A DNA stretch of 64,000 bases from Macrosoma leucophasiata (GCA_036365455.1 JAWQUS010000003.1:8080001-8144000); one strand, 5' to 3'. Positions 23,701 through 30,944 are shown, counted from the stretch's first letter. Made by a program: numbers and translations. Notes: generated by a model from the sequence alone, not told the origin.

Positions 23701-23728
23701 CTAGGAACGCTGACTCCACTTTGATTGA
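8558..23728 (-). CDS. Prominin-like pentaspan membrane protein, six exons (partial gene)
   Basis: The six minus-strand exons in transcription order are 23505-23728, 19489-19649, 15355-15450, 14528-14730, 13035-13170 and 8558-8728. Every junction is GT/AG and the phases join exactly, giving about 330 codons without a stop. The product reads: TM1 ('SAFLVFIIIFTCIALVIPSY' region), a short acidic loop with two Cys, TM2 ('LGFLTVFVVLIC'), about 250 residues of helical ectodomain with Cys in 'LKKLCTVKDAPLCDT', then the start of TM3 ('YELWRWTFIL'). Loop length and TM spacing match prominin ectodomain 1. Prominins are cholesterol-associated proteins of membrane protrusions; in flies a family member acts in photoreceptor apical membranes. 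The rest of the protein lies beyond the window. Family assignment is from remembered architecture and motif spacing, not a search. Confidence 0.75.
8908..9004 (+). repeat. LINE 3' end with (TAAA)n tail
   Basis: 'ggttggctggtagagaatac', 'ggtattaagtccgcctta' and a terminal 'aataaataaataaataa' recur at 57236-57335. It is the 3' UTR tail of a severely 5'-truncated plus-strand LINE. The neighbouring minus-strand LINE begins immediately after it. Confidence 0.65.
9371..10809 (-). pseudogene. LINE reverse transcriptase domain, frameshifted
   Basis: Two overlapping frames (10063-10809 and 9371-10258) hold one RT. Motifs in order: 'RPISILSFLSKILER', 'QPGFRPGHSTTTAL', box A 'LTLLDFSNAFHAFD', then after a frame change near 10310 box B 'GVPQGGVLSPLLFSIFIN', box C 'YHLYADDLQIY' with the catalytic DD, and box D 'FGLTVNPEKTQL'. 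The thumb and C-terminus run to 'AFKHQVKSFYLCSL'. Box A has HAFD where the family usually has an 'a/tVDH' pattern. The frameshift between boxes A and B makes it non-functional. It is related to, but clearly diverged from, the LINE at 58558-60481. Confidence 0.85.
10830..11291 (-). pseudogene. LINE ORF1 fragment with coiled coil
   Basis: The frame from 11291 (ATG at 11289-11291) encodes an N-terminal heptad-rich region ('QQQVEFLGRELDRMEMSRQ') followed by 'KMLLLHGVPEEK', the start of an RRM/transposase-22-like ORF1 core. After a frame change near 10950 the reading 'VKFTDTSTRDAVWFAKTKLK' continues the same domain in another frame. The sequence then passes within about 20 codons into RT sequence, which supports an internal deletion. 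ORF1 proteins bind LINE RNA and form RNPs; this copy is broken. Confidence 0.65.
11341..12640. repeat. Family A repeat (minus, about 11500-11702) in AT-rich DNA
   Basis: A diverged family A copy on the minus strand shows 'cacgatggtgccggacac', 'taagcggcaagtatattagg' and 'gtaatgcggtggtgtctacg'. The flanking sequence (11341-11499 and 11703-12640) is AT-rich with T-rich and A-rich runs near 12090-12120, and I recognise no exon in it. Confidence 0.5.
12645..12890 (+). repeat. SINE family C, diverged
   Basis: 'cgaagttcgcgggttcagtc' and 'ctcgcaccga' form a decayed B-box region, followed by 'tttgtgtatg' and 'gggtggggctgtgaacgc'. It is an older copy than 42483-42668. Confidence 0.5.
12921..13026 (+). 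repeat. 5S-derived SINE family D, 3' end only
   Basis: It carries 'aatccgcattggagcagcgt', 'ggagtaagctccaggcctcc' and 'acgtataatgggttgcca'. The 5S-like head is missing. Its 3' end lies only about 8 bp from the splice donor of the prominin exon at 13035-13170, so it occupies the very start of that intron. Confidence 0.75.
13035..13170 (-). CDS. Prominin-like exon, middle of first extracellular loop
   Basis: 136 bp. The acceptor is 'gatttttacag' and the donor 'gtatct'. It encodes 'ILQEHQLLELRTLGVENLTR' and 'SAISAQTATARE', an amphipathic helical stretch, starting in phase 0 and ending with one base of the next codon. That matches the exon at 8558-8728. The position corresponds to the helix-rich part before TM3 in prominins. 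The weak-looking donor is closely followed by SINE sequence. Confidence 0.75.
13206..13728 (+). repeat. Repeat family H ('accggtcaagtgcgtgtcgg')
   Basis: Begins 'aaaaaccggtcaagtgcgtg' and ends 'tactacggcaccctaaaaat', with the internal 'cagacagacagacggacatg' block typical of abundant lepidopteran interspersed repeats. Relatives: 25276-25905 (opposite), 36685-37000, 40740-40850, and fragments near 13975-14135 and 29290. Confidence 0.6.
13729..14220. other. Fragments of family H and unassigned intron
   Basis: 13975-14135 has 'gaacagaccgacagaaagac' and 'aggtatggaaccctaaaacg', a decayed family H end. The rest is intron DNA with no recognisable feature. Confidence 0.4.
14221..14490 (+). repeat. 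Family A repeat, near complete
   Basis: Starts 'ttttactggtggtagagctc' and ends 'tttgccacttccatttcatt' before an A-run. About 25 bp are missing where other copies read 'ggctgcagtcatcactt'. The end lies about 38 bp from the donor of the exon at 14528-14730. Confidence 0.85.
14528..14730 (-). CDS. Prominin-like exon with ectodomain Cys pair
   Basis: 203 bp, acceptor 'ttgtttacag', donor 'gtatgt'. It encodes 'TEDLSLKISSLRDTSIRAGA', then 'VRDLGRQIDSLKKLCTVKDA' and 'PLCDTINTHNLELRMKFDS'. The two Cys about ten residues apart match the paired cysteines of the prominin first loop. It enters with one carried base and ends in phase 0, compatible with both neighbours. Confidence 0.8.
14816..14936 (-). 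repeat. RTE-like LINE 3' end fragment
   Basis: 'tatgtatcttcacgccaagt', 'ccctaacggggtaggac' and 'cacgccgattcctaagactt' match the 3' portion of the RTE-like LINE at 4850-5909. Only the last ~120 bp are retained. Confidence 0.7.
15355..15450 (-). CDS. Prominin-like exon, proximal part of first extracellular loop
   Basis: 96 bp, acceptor 'ttgttttcag', donor 'gtataa'. It encodes 'VETLLGEPIQQAISSESGID' and 'LVLDSLTDIIS'. It carries one base in and one base out, joining 19489-19649 upstream and 14528-14730 downstream. The donor has a sub-optimal +5/+6. Confidence 0.75.
15528..15775 (+). repeat. CTAGT-ended non-autonomous repeat
   Basis: 'ttttttgtctgtctgtttgt' opens and 'gaagtttgccgggtcagcta' ends, followed by 'gt'. 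A second member of this subfamily is 16371-16650, where the copy is inverted and 5S- or tRNA-type boxes are absent. Confidence 0.5.
15776..17433. other. Intron with one 'aaggtttgat' repeat copy; otherwise nothing recognised
   Basis: 16371-16650 is a repeat ('caaaggtttgatttgataga', 'aacgaacagcaattgatttt') shared with 22181-22435 and partly 35648-35875. The remaining ~1.3 kb is AT-rich prominin intron without recognisable exons on either strand. Confidence 0.45.
17434..17549 (-). pseudogene. Decayed duplicate of the prominin exon at 19489-19649
   Basis: The copy aligns with 19540-19649 in the same orientation, including 'gcgcatgcgcagctcat' and 'gtgatcgactgtct'. On the minus strand it starts 'NEQSQEPAEDSRSLMSCACA' and then diverges through a 4-base length change; the exon donor is not preserved. 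Truncation, the frameshift and replacement of the acceptor flank by LINE sequence argue against use as an alternative exon. It probably arose by local tandem duplication and was interrupted by the adjacent LINE. Confidence 0.65.
17550..17924 (+). pseudogene. LINE C-terminal fragment, 5'-truncated
   Basis: Open frame to TAA at 17916-17918 encoding 'WGDSVNAHDIFVLQKKYIRI', 'YSCRPYFNQHKILPFPCVYI' and 'NGSHYKTITIYNRISDI', the C-terminal region typical of jockey-type RTs. The LINE 3' UTR resumes at 18646 after a Penelope-like insertion and ends around 19081 in 'aaataaataaataaatag'. The 5' truncation abuts the decayed prominin exon copy. Confidence 0.7.
17911..17924 (+). repeat. Left target-site duplication of the Penelope-like element
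   Basis: 'acatataaaatgtt' is exactly repeated at 18646-18659, framing the insertion at 17925-18645. The LINE stop codon lies inside this duplicated sequence. Confidence 0.9.
17925..18645 (+). mobile_element. Penelope-like element, 5'-truncated, with inverted 93-bp terminal repeats
   Basis: A 93-bp segment at 17925-18017 recurs inverted at 18525-18617 with about one mismatch; between them lies a GIY-YIG endonuclease frame. A 28-bp tail (18618-18645) follows the right repeat. A perfect 14-bp duplication brackets the whole. The arms contain 'cgaccgaaacgtcgg', the 'GAAAC...GUC' half of a hammerhead-ribozyme-like motif known from PLE terminal repeats; the expected CUGAUGA box is replaced here by 'ccacgga'. 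The RT domain is absent. It inserted into the 3' region of the older LINE at 17550. Confidence 0.85.
18039..18464 (+). CDS. GIY-YIG endonuclease domain of a Penelope-like element (fragment)
   Basis: 142 codons including the stop, open throughout. It starts 'LQNSGIYKLDCDCG', then 'LSYIGQTKRAVSTRVKEHIA', 'VCEHIADKPNHYIRFDKIQI' and 'VREAIEIKKHPNFNREDGWR', ending 'RYARRLRNRWR' and TAG at 18462-18464. GIY and YIG are both present with spacing normal for PLEs, together with downstream Arg, His and Glu positions. No initiation codon is needed, since in intact PLEs this domain is fused after the RT. It is the most intact TE coding domain in the window, so the insertion is probably young, but with no RT it cannot move on its own. 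Confidence 0.85.
   Translation, partial: LQNSGIYKLDCDCGLSYIGQTKRAVSTRVKEHIADVKNRRTGRSAVCEHIADKPNHYIRFDKIQILAREHKPIPRMVREAIEIKKHPNFNREDGWRLSTSWDPILSKIKSQPQQSARPQDTISNYCVNPERYARRLRNRWR
18646..19081 (+). repeat. Right TSD and 3' UTR of the interrupted LINE
   Basis: The first 14 bases (to 18659) are the right target-site duplication. The remainder continues the LINE's AT-rich 3' UTR and ends 'gaataataaataaatacaaa' plus (TAAA)n at about 19045-19081. Confidence 0.65.
19094..19290 (+). repeat. SINE family C (tRNA-derived)
   Basis: 'gacccggttagtttagcagt' (A-box region), 'gggtcgcgggttcgatcacc' (B-box) and 'tacagatatttgtttcaggt' body. It lies just after the LINE tail at 19081. Confidence 0.75.
19489..19649 (-). 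CDS. Prominin-like exon, first residues after TM2
   Basis: 161 bp, acceptor 'tatgataataag', donor 'gtaagt'. It encodes 'NEQSHGAAADSRSLMSCACA' and 'DVDAWLSATARELHHSIVPP', ending 'LYAYREDLK'. It begins with one base completing a Cys codon from the preceding exon (phase 2) and ends with one base. The equivalent position in prominins starts the extracellular loop. A decayed copy lies at 17434-17549. Confidence 0.75.
19650..20474. other. Intron, nothing recognised
   Basis: AT-rich sequence with no identifiable repeat or exon on either strand. Confidence 0.4.
20475..20549. repeat. Perfect 35-bp inverted repeat with 5-nt loop
   Basis: The left arm 20475-20509 and right arm 20515-20549 are exact complements. 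The loop is 'atagc' and the arm core is 'agtagggggagcccatgat'. Perfect pairing over 35 bp with so small a loop points to a recent inverted duplication or a foldback MITE core. It could make a strong RNA hairpin if transcribed with the prominin pre-mRNA. Confidence 0.9.
20584..21026. mobile_element. Foldback-type MITE with long imperfect inverted arms
   Basis: The left end 'gggagataccttgcaccccg' is complementary to the right end near 21005-21025. Inner blocks such as 'cgtctgaattttggatagga' also find complements around 20905-20935, so the arms are about 200 bp each. No ORF is inside. Confidence 0.7.
21027..22180. repeat. Intron with family A fragment (21332-21420) and half of a palindromic MITE (21957-22095)
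   Basis: The 21332 copy has 'gagggcgtaggcaccaccgc' only. The 21957 block ('attcataaacgtattttagc' ... 'tgacaaagacaaagcattct') matches the MITE at 37144-37289 but lacks its terminal complement. No exons were seen. Confidence 0.5.
22181..22435 (-). repeat. Non-autonomous repeat ('gctgacccggcaaacttcgc')
   Basis: Starts 'agctgacccggcaaacttcg' and runs to 'gcaattgatttttatatata'. The same family occurs at 16371-16650 and 35648-35875. Confidence 0.5.
22436..23210. repeat. Intron with an 'aaagaggtaatatt'-type repeat (22985-23157)
   Basis: 22985-23157 ('tagcctatgttactctgg', 'aagaggtaatatt' complement) is related to 54538-54728 and 50022-50222. 'gtgcaatgtgtac' and 'gtacacattgcacac' near 22471-22510 form a short inverted repeat. 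No exon was recognised. Confidence 0.4.
23211..23472 (+). repeat. Family A repeat
   Basis: Starts 'tttactggtggtagagttcg' with a small 5' deletion and ends 'gcttgtttaccactttcatt'. It lies 33 bp from the exon at 23505. Confidence 0.8.
23505..23728 (-). CDS. Prominin-like exon encoding TM1, cytoplasmic loop and TM2
   Basis: 224 bp, acceptor 'ttctattccag', donor 'gtgagt'. It encodes 'SIKVESAFLVFIIIFTCIAL', a hydrophobic run through 'PSYLFILSLLALFSGS', then 'RCDDELETGALFPEAEETDC' and a second hydrophobic run 'MLGFLTVFVVLIC'. Two membrane spans split by a short loop with Cys fit prominin TM1/TM2, although the loop is less Cys-rich than in vertebrates. It starts in phase 0, so the unseen upstream exon must end at a codon boundary. 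Confidence 0.75.
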
Positions 23729-23759
23729 CTGGAATAGAAAAATGAATGTAAAAAAATAC

Positions 23760-24055
23760 TGCCTCAGTAGTCAGTAGTCTACTGGTAGCAGGCCACTACC
23801 GCTACGCTGCGGTCCTGGGTTCGATTCTGAGGCTGTCAGAGATAATATTGTAAAAGCTCTCTCTCTATCTCTAGTGCTAACAGATTTTTTCCATTTTCTG
23901 GAAGTTTTCCAGCACCTCGGTGTTTGGCAATGTACCTGGAGATGTCAACAGGCTCGCCACCTGCCAAAATGTAACCGGCGAATAGTGGGTGTTTGCTTTA
24001 ATGCATTCATATACTTCTGCCTATCCTTTCGGCGATTACGGGCGTGAAGTTACAT
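23760..24055 (+). repeat. SINE family B (tRNA-derived), near complete
   Basis: 'tgcctcagtagtcagtagtc', 'tcctgggttcgattctgagg' (B-box), 'ggaagttttccagcacctcg', and the end 'cggcgattacgggcgtgaag'. Confidence 0.8.
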
Positions 24056-24504
24056 ATAAAATGTAATTCCCATCCGGATCAGTTTTTCTTTTTTTTTTTA
24101 ATGTTGAAAGAACGAATAATGTAGCCTACAATATCAAGATCTGCCCTATAAACACGACGTCGACCATTAGAGAATCATGGCTCTTAATTTTTTTAATCCT
24201 ACGACAAGTTTTTACTTGACGACTGATGATATACAAAAAAAGAAACTTAAGTTAACACAAAAAAAACGTGGGTGTTCAATTAATAAGTACAAAATAAAAC
24301 TTAAGTTTTATCAGAATTTTTCTTTAATAATTTTCAAGAATGACTTATTTTACACATAACACTTCCTTTGCACGGGTTCTATGGGTAATAGTGTTTACTG
24401 TATCACCGGCGATCACAGCAAAAATATGCTCGTGTGAACGCGCGTGAAGAACGAACCTACATTTACACAATACGGAACGGTCACATTGTAGGTTATGTCT
24501 AATG

Positions 24505-24814
24505 TATGTAATAGTAATAGTAATAGTTTATTTACGTAAAAGATACACAAATTTCCACAAGTGGTTACAGCAAGACATTTTTTGTACAAAGTTAATGTTG
24601 AACACCTGGTGCCCAAAGTAAGATTTAACTTGTGTTATGGGTACCAGGGCTCTCAAACCTTACATAATTCATTATTTTACGGTTGCGTGTCGGTGTATCT
24701 TATTTAAGACAATTTTACATATGTAGTAATAACTAAACAGAGTAATAGAAATAAACAGAGCAGGTAGAGATTACATGAATATACACTAATATTAGATGAA
24801 ATTAGAAATCAACT

Positions 24815-24863
<49 letters not shown>

Positions 24864-25215
24864 TGTGGTGTGGTGTGGTGTGGTGTGTGTGTTCCTGTTT
24901 ACGTACGTGAGATAGAACGCAAGGGGTGGACATAAGAGATACCTAGAGTACATTGAACATTTACCTAAAGTACTGAAAGTTTTAGCAGATTTTCAGTATC
25001 ACTATAAGATTTGGTCATGAGCCATTTTTTCACTTGTTTCTTACATTGAGATCTTGACAAAGGATAAATGTTACAGTATTCATTAGCTAGATTATAAAGA
25101 TGGCATCCTATGACGGTATGATGCCGTGCAGCAATGGCGCCCTTAAAGACCGAAGTATGTAATGTAGTATTGATTATGAGAAATCACCAACTTGATTATG
25201 AGATGTGAAATGGCC
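24505..25215 (-). repeat. LINE 3' remnant with internal microsatellite
   Basis: The minus strand reads 'CNIYPLSRSQCKKQVKKWLM' in the 25000-25090 region, resembling a LINE RT C-terminal tail, followed by 3' UTR down to 'taatagtaatagtaatag' near 24507. A long (TG)n with (TGGTG)n interruptions occupies 24815-24891. The RT core is absent. Confidence 0.5.
24815..24891 (+). repeat. (TG)n / (TGGTG)n microsatellite
   Basis: About 46 bp of perfect TG dinucleotide followed by about five TGGTG units and a short TG run. Such purine-pyrimidine alternation is length-variable. Confidence 0.95.
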
Positions 25216-25275
25216 CAAATTACGTTTTCGAAACCGTTTGAGTATCTCTACAGAAAATAATAAACACTTCAGTCT

Positions 25276-25905
25276 TTTTTAGGGTTCCGTAGTAAACAAG
25301 GAACCCTTATAGTTTCGCCATGTCCGTCTGTCTGCCTGTCCGTCCGCGGTTTAGCGCAAAAACTATAAGTACTAGAGACTTGAAATTTGTCACAAGTATA
25401 CATCTTAATTACGCCGACAAAGTGGTAGAATAAAAACATGAAAAAATATATTTTTAGGGTAACCTCGCCTACATGTAACTCGCAGATATTTTTTTTATTT
25501 TCGATTGCCATATAGTGTGTAGTATCGTTGGATAGGTTTTTAAAAAATAGTATGGGTGGCCGAACATATTTTTTCGATTTAGTGAACTGTTCGTGACTTA
25601 TTAAGCTTTAAAGTGCAAATTTTCGTTAGACTTAAGTGTCCCCCCCCTACAGACTAAACGGTTGTTGTTAGAAATTCAAATTACGGCAATAGTAGCTATA
25701 TATAACGAAATTAAAAGGAAAACTATCACACTTAAGTTGGCCTTGCAAGTTTGCGAGTAATAGTCGATCAAATGTACTTTACTCGAAAATTTCGAACAAG
25801 TCCTTACAAAATATTTCTTATTATTTTTTATTTCATCTTTTACTCTGTAACTACGGACCTACACTGCGCGTGGCTCGACATGCACTTGACCGGTTTTTCT
25901 GGATA
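25276..25905 (-). repeat. Repeat family H, long copy
   Basis: Begins 'tttagggttccgtagtaaac' and ends 'cgacatgcacttgaccggtt'. 'gtccgtctgtctgcctgtcc' and 'gttagaaattcaaattacgg' are shared with 13206-13728 and 36685-37000. Confidence 0.65.
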
Positions 25906-26807
25906 GGGAACTAAGGAAAAATTATGAAGATCTGATAAAGTTGATGTATGTTAAAGAATACGGTGTATTCTAAATCCTTTCAAGGTTCTTTTACTTATTA
26001 GCAAGTTTTCCTAAATGGAAAACCATTTAAGTTTTCCTGTCTTAATTTTAGCGAAAGTTTATTCTAGCTGCGTTTGATGCATTAGGTATAATTATTTATT
26101 GTCATTGAATTGAAAGAAAATTGAAGGTGAGCTTTTGCAAGATACGACTTATAAACTTCGGATGATTATTTTGATAAAATGTCATAGAAAAACGAAACCT
26201 TATATAGCGCATGACCTGACACACACTGGGTCGGGTTATTTCAGGTATATTCTCTTGAGATGAAAAGATAAAAAATAATGGCACACAATGAGGTTAAATC
26301 CGAGAGAGCCTGAGAGAGAGACCAGGATAAAACTAAACGATATGTAAGAAATAAAAATTATTTTTTATTAATATCTGATGTATTTACAAACATGTTTTTT
26401 GATATACTTATCGCGAAAATAAAAGCTTGTGGATAAGTCGTGTTTACAATGAAGTAAAATTTCAGATAATATTTTTATGAGGTCTGGAAGGAATTTGAGG
26501 CTTATCAAAATGAAACATCTATTAACAATTTTATGATAATTATTTCAACAAAATTTTGTCATCGAAGAATAAACTAGCACTAATACAAATTTATTTTTGC
26601 CATTGATATTTATTAAAGAGGCTCTCTGTTCATATTCCTTATATCTGTTCCTCGTAAAGAGAAACCCGAAATCACTTATCAATTCTGTATTGGGGTTAGG
26701 GACGTCTCGTCCAGTTCCGCCTCGTCACACCAAAAAAAATAAGTAGTTGCGTTTCGTCACAACTAAATAAAAATACTTTTTCGTGTATCTGGTAAAACAG
26801 AATTTCA
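25906..26807. other. Intron or 3' flank of the MADF-BESS gene; nothing recognised
   Basis: AT-rich with no clear repeat. Several minus-strand AATAAA-like hexamers (TTTATT on the plus strand) at 26360-26600 could serve the MADF-BESS transcript, but none is decisive. Confidence 0.35.
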
Positions 26808-28043
26808 CTATGGTGGCATGGTTGATACCATAGGATCGCTTGTAGATGGTCTACTCAATATGTCTAACTCCATATGTGAGACCACTTGAAATATTTTGGC
26901 TTTCGCTATTGCTTTGTCTCTTGGCGGAAATGTTCGCAAGGTAGTAGTTATCCCAGTCATAAAAAGTTCAATGTCATCCGGTTGACCTTTGTTATTATTT
27001 TCTAAAATATACTTCATTAACAATGTGGTGGGTGTAACTTTAGGGGTATTTCGTTTTACAAGCTTCTTCTTTTGACTGATACGATTTAGTTTTCTTTCTG
27101 GTGTTGGTGAGTGCGATGATGATGAAGATGACAATGGATCATCCGTTTGTTGACTGAGTATTTCAATTTCTTTTTTAATATTACTAGATTTAATGTCAGG
27201 ATCATCGCTAGGATTAACGTGAAGATTACCGTCAGGAATAACGTCAGGGTTAATATCAGGATTAAAGTCGGGTTTAGCGTCAGAAAACTGAGAAATGTCC
27301 TCTTCTTCGAAGGTATTGTCATCACTATCAAAAGCAGGTATTGTAGTAACTGAAGATAACGCATGGCTGGGAGAGAGAGCCGGTCGTAGCCTCATGTATG
27401 GTAACAAAAATGACATTTCATCTTCGTATTTCCATTTCTTTTCAAAACCATATATGTGTTTACTTTTATTGGCTTTCTTCTTTTTTATAGTACGTCTGAA
27501 GGCATCTCGAAGCAGTGACCACGCTTTTTTACACTCTCTTCCTGAAAAAATAAAATACGACGATATGAATTGAACATTAGAATACAAGATCGAAGAATAA
27601 AATCTTTACGATTATGTATATCAAAATTGATAATAAGTTGTGAAAAAATCTGTGTGGCACGCCCCGCCGCGCTGTAATGTAATACCTTAGTACCCTTCCC
27701 TCTTCCTTCTACCTGTCGGTGGCAATCCCCGTGTTCACTCGTCACGTCAAATAATGTCAATATGCGGTAACAGCCAGTCGCATTCAACCATAAAGAATTT
27801 ATAGTTTTTTGATTCACGAGAAGAAGTATTGAACTACAAATAACAATGTTTGATAATCATATTCAATATGTGTGAATTTGTTTCGAATAAAATAATAAAC
27901 ATTTACTCACCATTGCTTCTTAGTTTCATTCCGATGTCATGCCACGCCTGTTCCTTCTTGGGATTGTCTCCATATTTTTTATCATAGATATCGTACAGCA
28001 ATTTGTGTTCCTTTACAAGTTCTATCAGTTTTTCTTGATTCAT
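26808..28043 (-). CDS. MADF-BESS domain transcription regulator, two exons, 288 aa
   Basis: Exon 1 is 27911-28043 and exon 2 is 26808-27541, with a 369-bp intron (donor 'gtgagt', acceptor 'tattttttcag'; the phase-1 join makes Gly). The N-terminal MADF domain opens 'MNQEKLIELVKEHKLLYDIY', then 'AWHDIGMKLRSN' before the join and 'CKKAWSLLRDAFRRTIKKKK' after it. Its Trp/Cys pattern is that of the Adf-1 / stonewall type of DNA-binding (Myb-like) domain. The middle is acidic with several 'NPD' repeats, then basic ('QKKKLVKRN'). A C-terminal BESS motif ('DDIELFMTGITTTLRTFPPR' region) is for protein-protein contact. The start is the first ATG after open sequence without another in-frame ATG. It probably acts in the nucleus; target genes are unknown. 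It sits between prominin exon 23505 and the 45240 exon, on the same strand. Confidence 0.85.
27542..27910 (-). other. Intron of the MADF-BESS gene
   Basis: A 369-bp intron that splits the MADF domain between 'KLRSN' and 'RECKKAW'. No repeat was recognised in it. Confidence 0.8.
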
Positions 28044-28200
28044 TATGAAATCTAAAAGGTCTGCACGGATGCACGGAACAGACACGAACCGTACAATGCC
28101 GTCAGAATGCGGGCCGGTCACGCCACTCGCGCTCCCGGCCGCGGCACGTGTCTGTCTCGTTAGAGTCGACGAACTCAACGCATGCGCGGTTGTGGTACCA
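28044..28200 (-). promoter_or_regulatory. CpG-rich 5' region of the MADF-BESS gene
   Basis: The region just upstream of the ATG is much richer in G+C and CpG than its surroundings ('ctcccggccgcggcacgtgt'). It contains an E-box CACGTG at 28145-28150 and 'gcatgcgc'. No TATA box was seen. A TATA-less promoter or 5' UTR here is an inference from composition and position. Confidence 0.4.
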
Positions 28201-29430
28201 TAGATTATAAATAATAGGTAGGCTATCGATGATAATTTTTATCTGTTACAATACGGGCATGAAACGTCCTATATTTAAATTTTGCGGCGGGTTGCAGTCT
28301 TTTATGTATTTGTTATATAGAGTGTTTGCTCTAAGTATCACGTATGATGATGTGCATTTTGTCGAATGTAGGTATATGTCGTTGCAAAGGAGGGCGATTT
28401 GATCATTATTTTTACAAACAAAATGTACGGGCGTCTGAAACATTTTTTTTAGATTTATGAATTTGAAGTAGGTACCTACTTATTAGGTACTTTTTTTCAA
28501 AAATACATTAGAAACTCTCAAAAATACAAGTGACAATTTACTTCCTTCTATTCCCCTATGTTGGCCTAAAACTAAAAAAAAAACCTTAAATTACAGAAAG
28601 TATCTTTTACCTGTAGACTTGCTATGCCCGTTACTTAGTCCGCGTAAAACATAATTCTAAAATAAAAGTAGCGTAAGTTACTCCTTCTTACATCAGCTAT
28701 CTATCACTGGAAGTCCCAGCACAATCGGCCCAGCCGTCCAAGAGATTAGCCGGTACAAACAGACAGACAAAAAAGTAATAAAAAAGATCTGTTGTACTGA
28801 ACTCCCATTCGCGAGTTCGCACTTGGCTTTTTTATATTTAACTGGATTAAATCAAGAGTTTCATTAATAGAGGACATTATCGCAATAAGTCAGCAACACT
28901 CGGGCCATCAGCTATGACCGATGTTGCCCACATCATGTGCTCTCAAAGAAATGAGAGAACATCTTGTTCAGTTCATTTGCGTAATTGAGCACTTGTTTTG
29001 AATGTGATATACTGCGTAGATTTGGACGCGGATTGCTGCAAATTAATAATATTACTGAGGAAAAAAATGCATTATTTTCAAAGAACTTAACTTCATGCCT
29101 TTATTCCATAAAGCGATAGGTATTTAAGGAGGTAGGTAGTATGTGGGGAGTACAATAACTAAAGACAATCCTGTGGTATTCCGCAAATGTTAAAATTGTT
29201 AATATTTTTATTTCACTAGGTAACGTTTTCAGACGCCGCGCGGCGTCGTCTACCCAAGTTTTATGTTACTGCGTTAACTACTTACCCCATGGAAAAACCG
29301 GTCAAGTGCGAGTCGGATTTTTTATTTTACATTATCTATAAAACGGCAAAAAAATCGATAGTAAGAATAATTTAGTTAATACAATTATCTTTTTATTTAA
29401 GCTAAAATGTAGTATGACATAATTAGTATA
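28201..29430. other. Intergenic or intronic DNA with a CTAGT-type repeat fragment
   Basis: 28660-28770 ('agcgtaagttactccttctt', 'aagagattagccgg', 'aaacagacagac') is a piece of the Helitron-like family. 29290-29320 has a family H start ('aaaaaccggtcaagtgcgag'). The remainder is unassigned. Confidence 0.4.
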
Positions 29431-29433
29431 TTA

Positions 29434-29713
29434 GGGCTTTTTCCTCTCAAGCGCGTTTGCGTCTGCACGCGGGTGTGCCCGCATGCGGGTTAACACGTCT
29501 ACGAGCCACACGCATGCAAAAAATCTGCAACGTTGGAATTTGGTGCGTGCCGCTAACAGATACAGTCGTATACAGACTGGACATAAACCATGCTAAGCCA
29601 TGGCTTTTTTCCACGCGTCAAAGGAAAATATTGTATGAAACGATGGGATCCGTGTGACACGCATGCGGGCCACACCCGCGAGCGGACACAAATCGGCTTG
29701 ACGGGAAAAACCC
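29434..29713. mobile_element. PIF/Harbinger-like MITE with TTA target-site duplication
   Basis: The ends 'gggctttttcc' and 'ggaaaaaccc' are inverted. They are flanked on both sides by 'tta' (29431-29433, 29714-29716). Sub-terminal blocks also pair ('cacgcgggtgtgcccgcatg' against 'catgcgggccacacccgcg'). Size ~280 bp with no transposase. TTA/TWA duplications are characteristic of Harbinger elements; the class call is inference. Confidence 0.65.
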
Positions 29714-29776
29714 TTATGCAACAATACAATTAAAAAATTGTTTGGACAATAAGTTGGAACGAAAGAATAAACAAAA

Positions 29777-30083
29777 CGTAACTTCACGCCTGTAAACCCG
29801 AAGGGATAGGCAGAGGTGAATGCATGCATTCGAGCATACATGCAAACACCCACGATTCGCCGGTTACGTTTTGGCCCATGTAACAGGTGGCGAGCCTGTT
29901 GACATCTCCGGGCACATAACCAAACTTCGAGGTAATGGGAAATTTCCAGAAAATGGAAAAATCCCAATAAAACCAGAGATAAAAGACTTTACACCATTAT
30001 CTCTGATAACCCCCTACCCGGGAATCGAACCCAGGACCTCAGCGTAGTAGTAAGGTCCTGCTACCACTAGGCTACCGAGGCAG
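29777..30083 (-). repeat. SINE family B, full length, minus strand
   Basis: Reads from 'gtaacttcacgcctgtaaac' to 'ctaccactaggctaccgagg'. The complement of the B-box is 'cgggaatcgaacccaggacc'. A second copy in the same orientation follows 80 bp later. Confidence 0.85.
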
Positions 30084-30162
30084 TTAATAAGAATAAACAA
30101 GATACATTTTTTAACACGATTTCTCAAAAACTCCTTTTTGGAATTATGCGAATAAGGTACGT

Positions 30163-30472
30163 ACGTAACTTCACGCCTGTAATCCCCGAAGGGGTAGGCA
30201 GAGGTAAATGCATGCATTCAATCATACATGCAAACACCCACGACTCGCCGGTTACGTTTTGGCCCATGTAACAGGTGGCGAACCTGTTGCCATCTCCGGG
30301 CACATTACCAAACTCCGGGGTACTGGGAAACTTCCAGAAAATGGAAAAATCCCAATAGAAGCAGAGATAAAGAATTTTAAACCGTTATCTCTAATATCCC
30401 CCGACCCGGGAATCGAACCCAGGACCTCCAGCGTAATAACAGTGGCCTGCTACCACTACGCTACTGAGGCAG
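30163..30472 (-). repeat. SINE family B, full length, minus strand
   Basis: Reads from 'gtaacttcacgcctgtaatc' to 'taccactacgctactgaggc'. It is close in sequence to 29777-30083, so the two are either separate insertions of one young subfamily or a tandem duplication. Confidence 0.85.
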
Positions 30473-30944
30473 TACTTGAGCGAATAAGGTATAGGATAAT
30501 TGGCATAATTCAATAATAATATATCACAATCAAAATATTATGCACCAAGACTTGGCCGAAACTGAGGTCCAAAGTCCAAATCACTCAGCTTAAAACACCT
30601 ATTGGTGTTGATTACCATGGACATCGACACTGGTAGAAGACAGATTTGTTTGTGTTCTACCAGTGTTCAAAGTGCGTTGTTTGTGTTTCGATATCATAAA
30701 TAACTAGATCCTCTTACCGCCTACGCTATATTCTGATCGGTCAACTATCGAATATCCGGAAGCGATCCTTTTAAAATGTCAATGTCACACGTTTGAACGT
30801 TCGCTCGAAATTGTGCAGAAATTGAGAATAAGTTCAAGGAAAACCTGTTTGTCCATTTAGATTCGTCTGGAATTTTAAAATGATACACATTTTCTAGACT
30901 ACCACACGTACATGCCAGCATTCCTGAAAGGGGTAGGTAGGTAA
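30473..30944. other. Unassigned, with a 12-bp hairpin at 30627-30666
   Basis: 'acactggtagaa' (30627-30638) and its exact complement (30655-30666) enclose 16 nt. No exon was seen. Confidence 0.45.
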
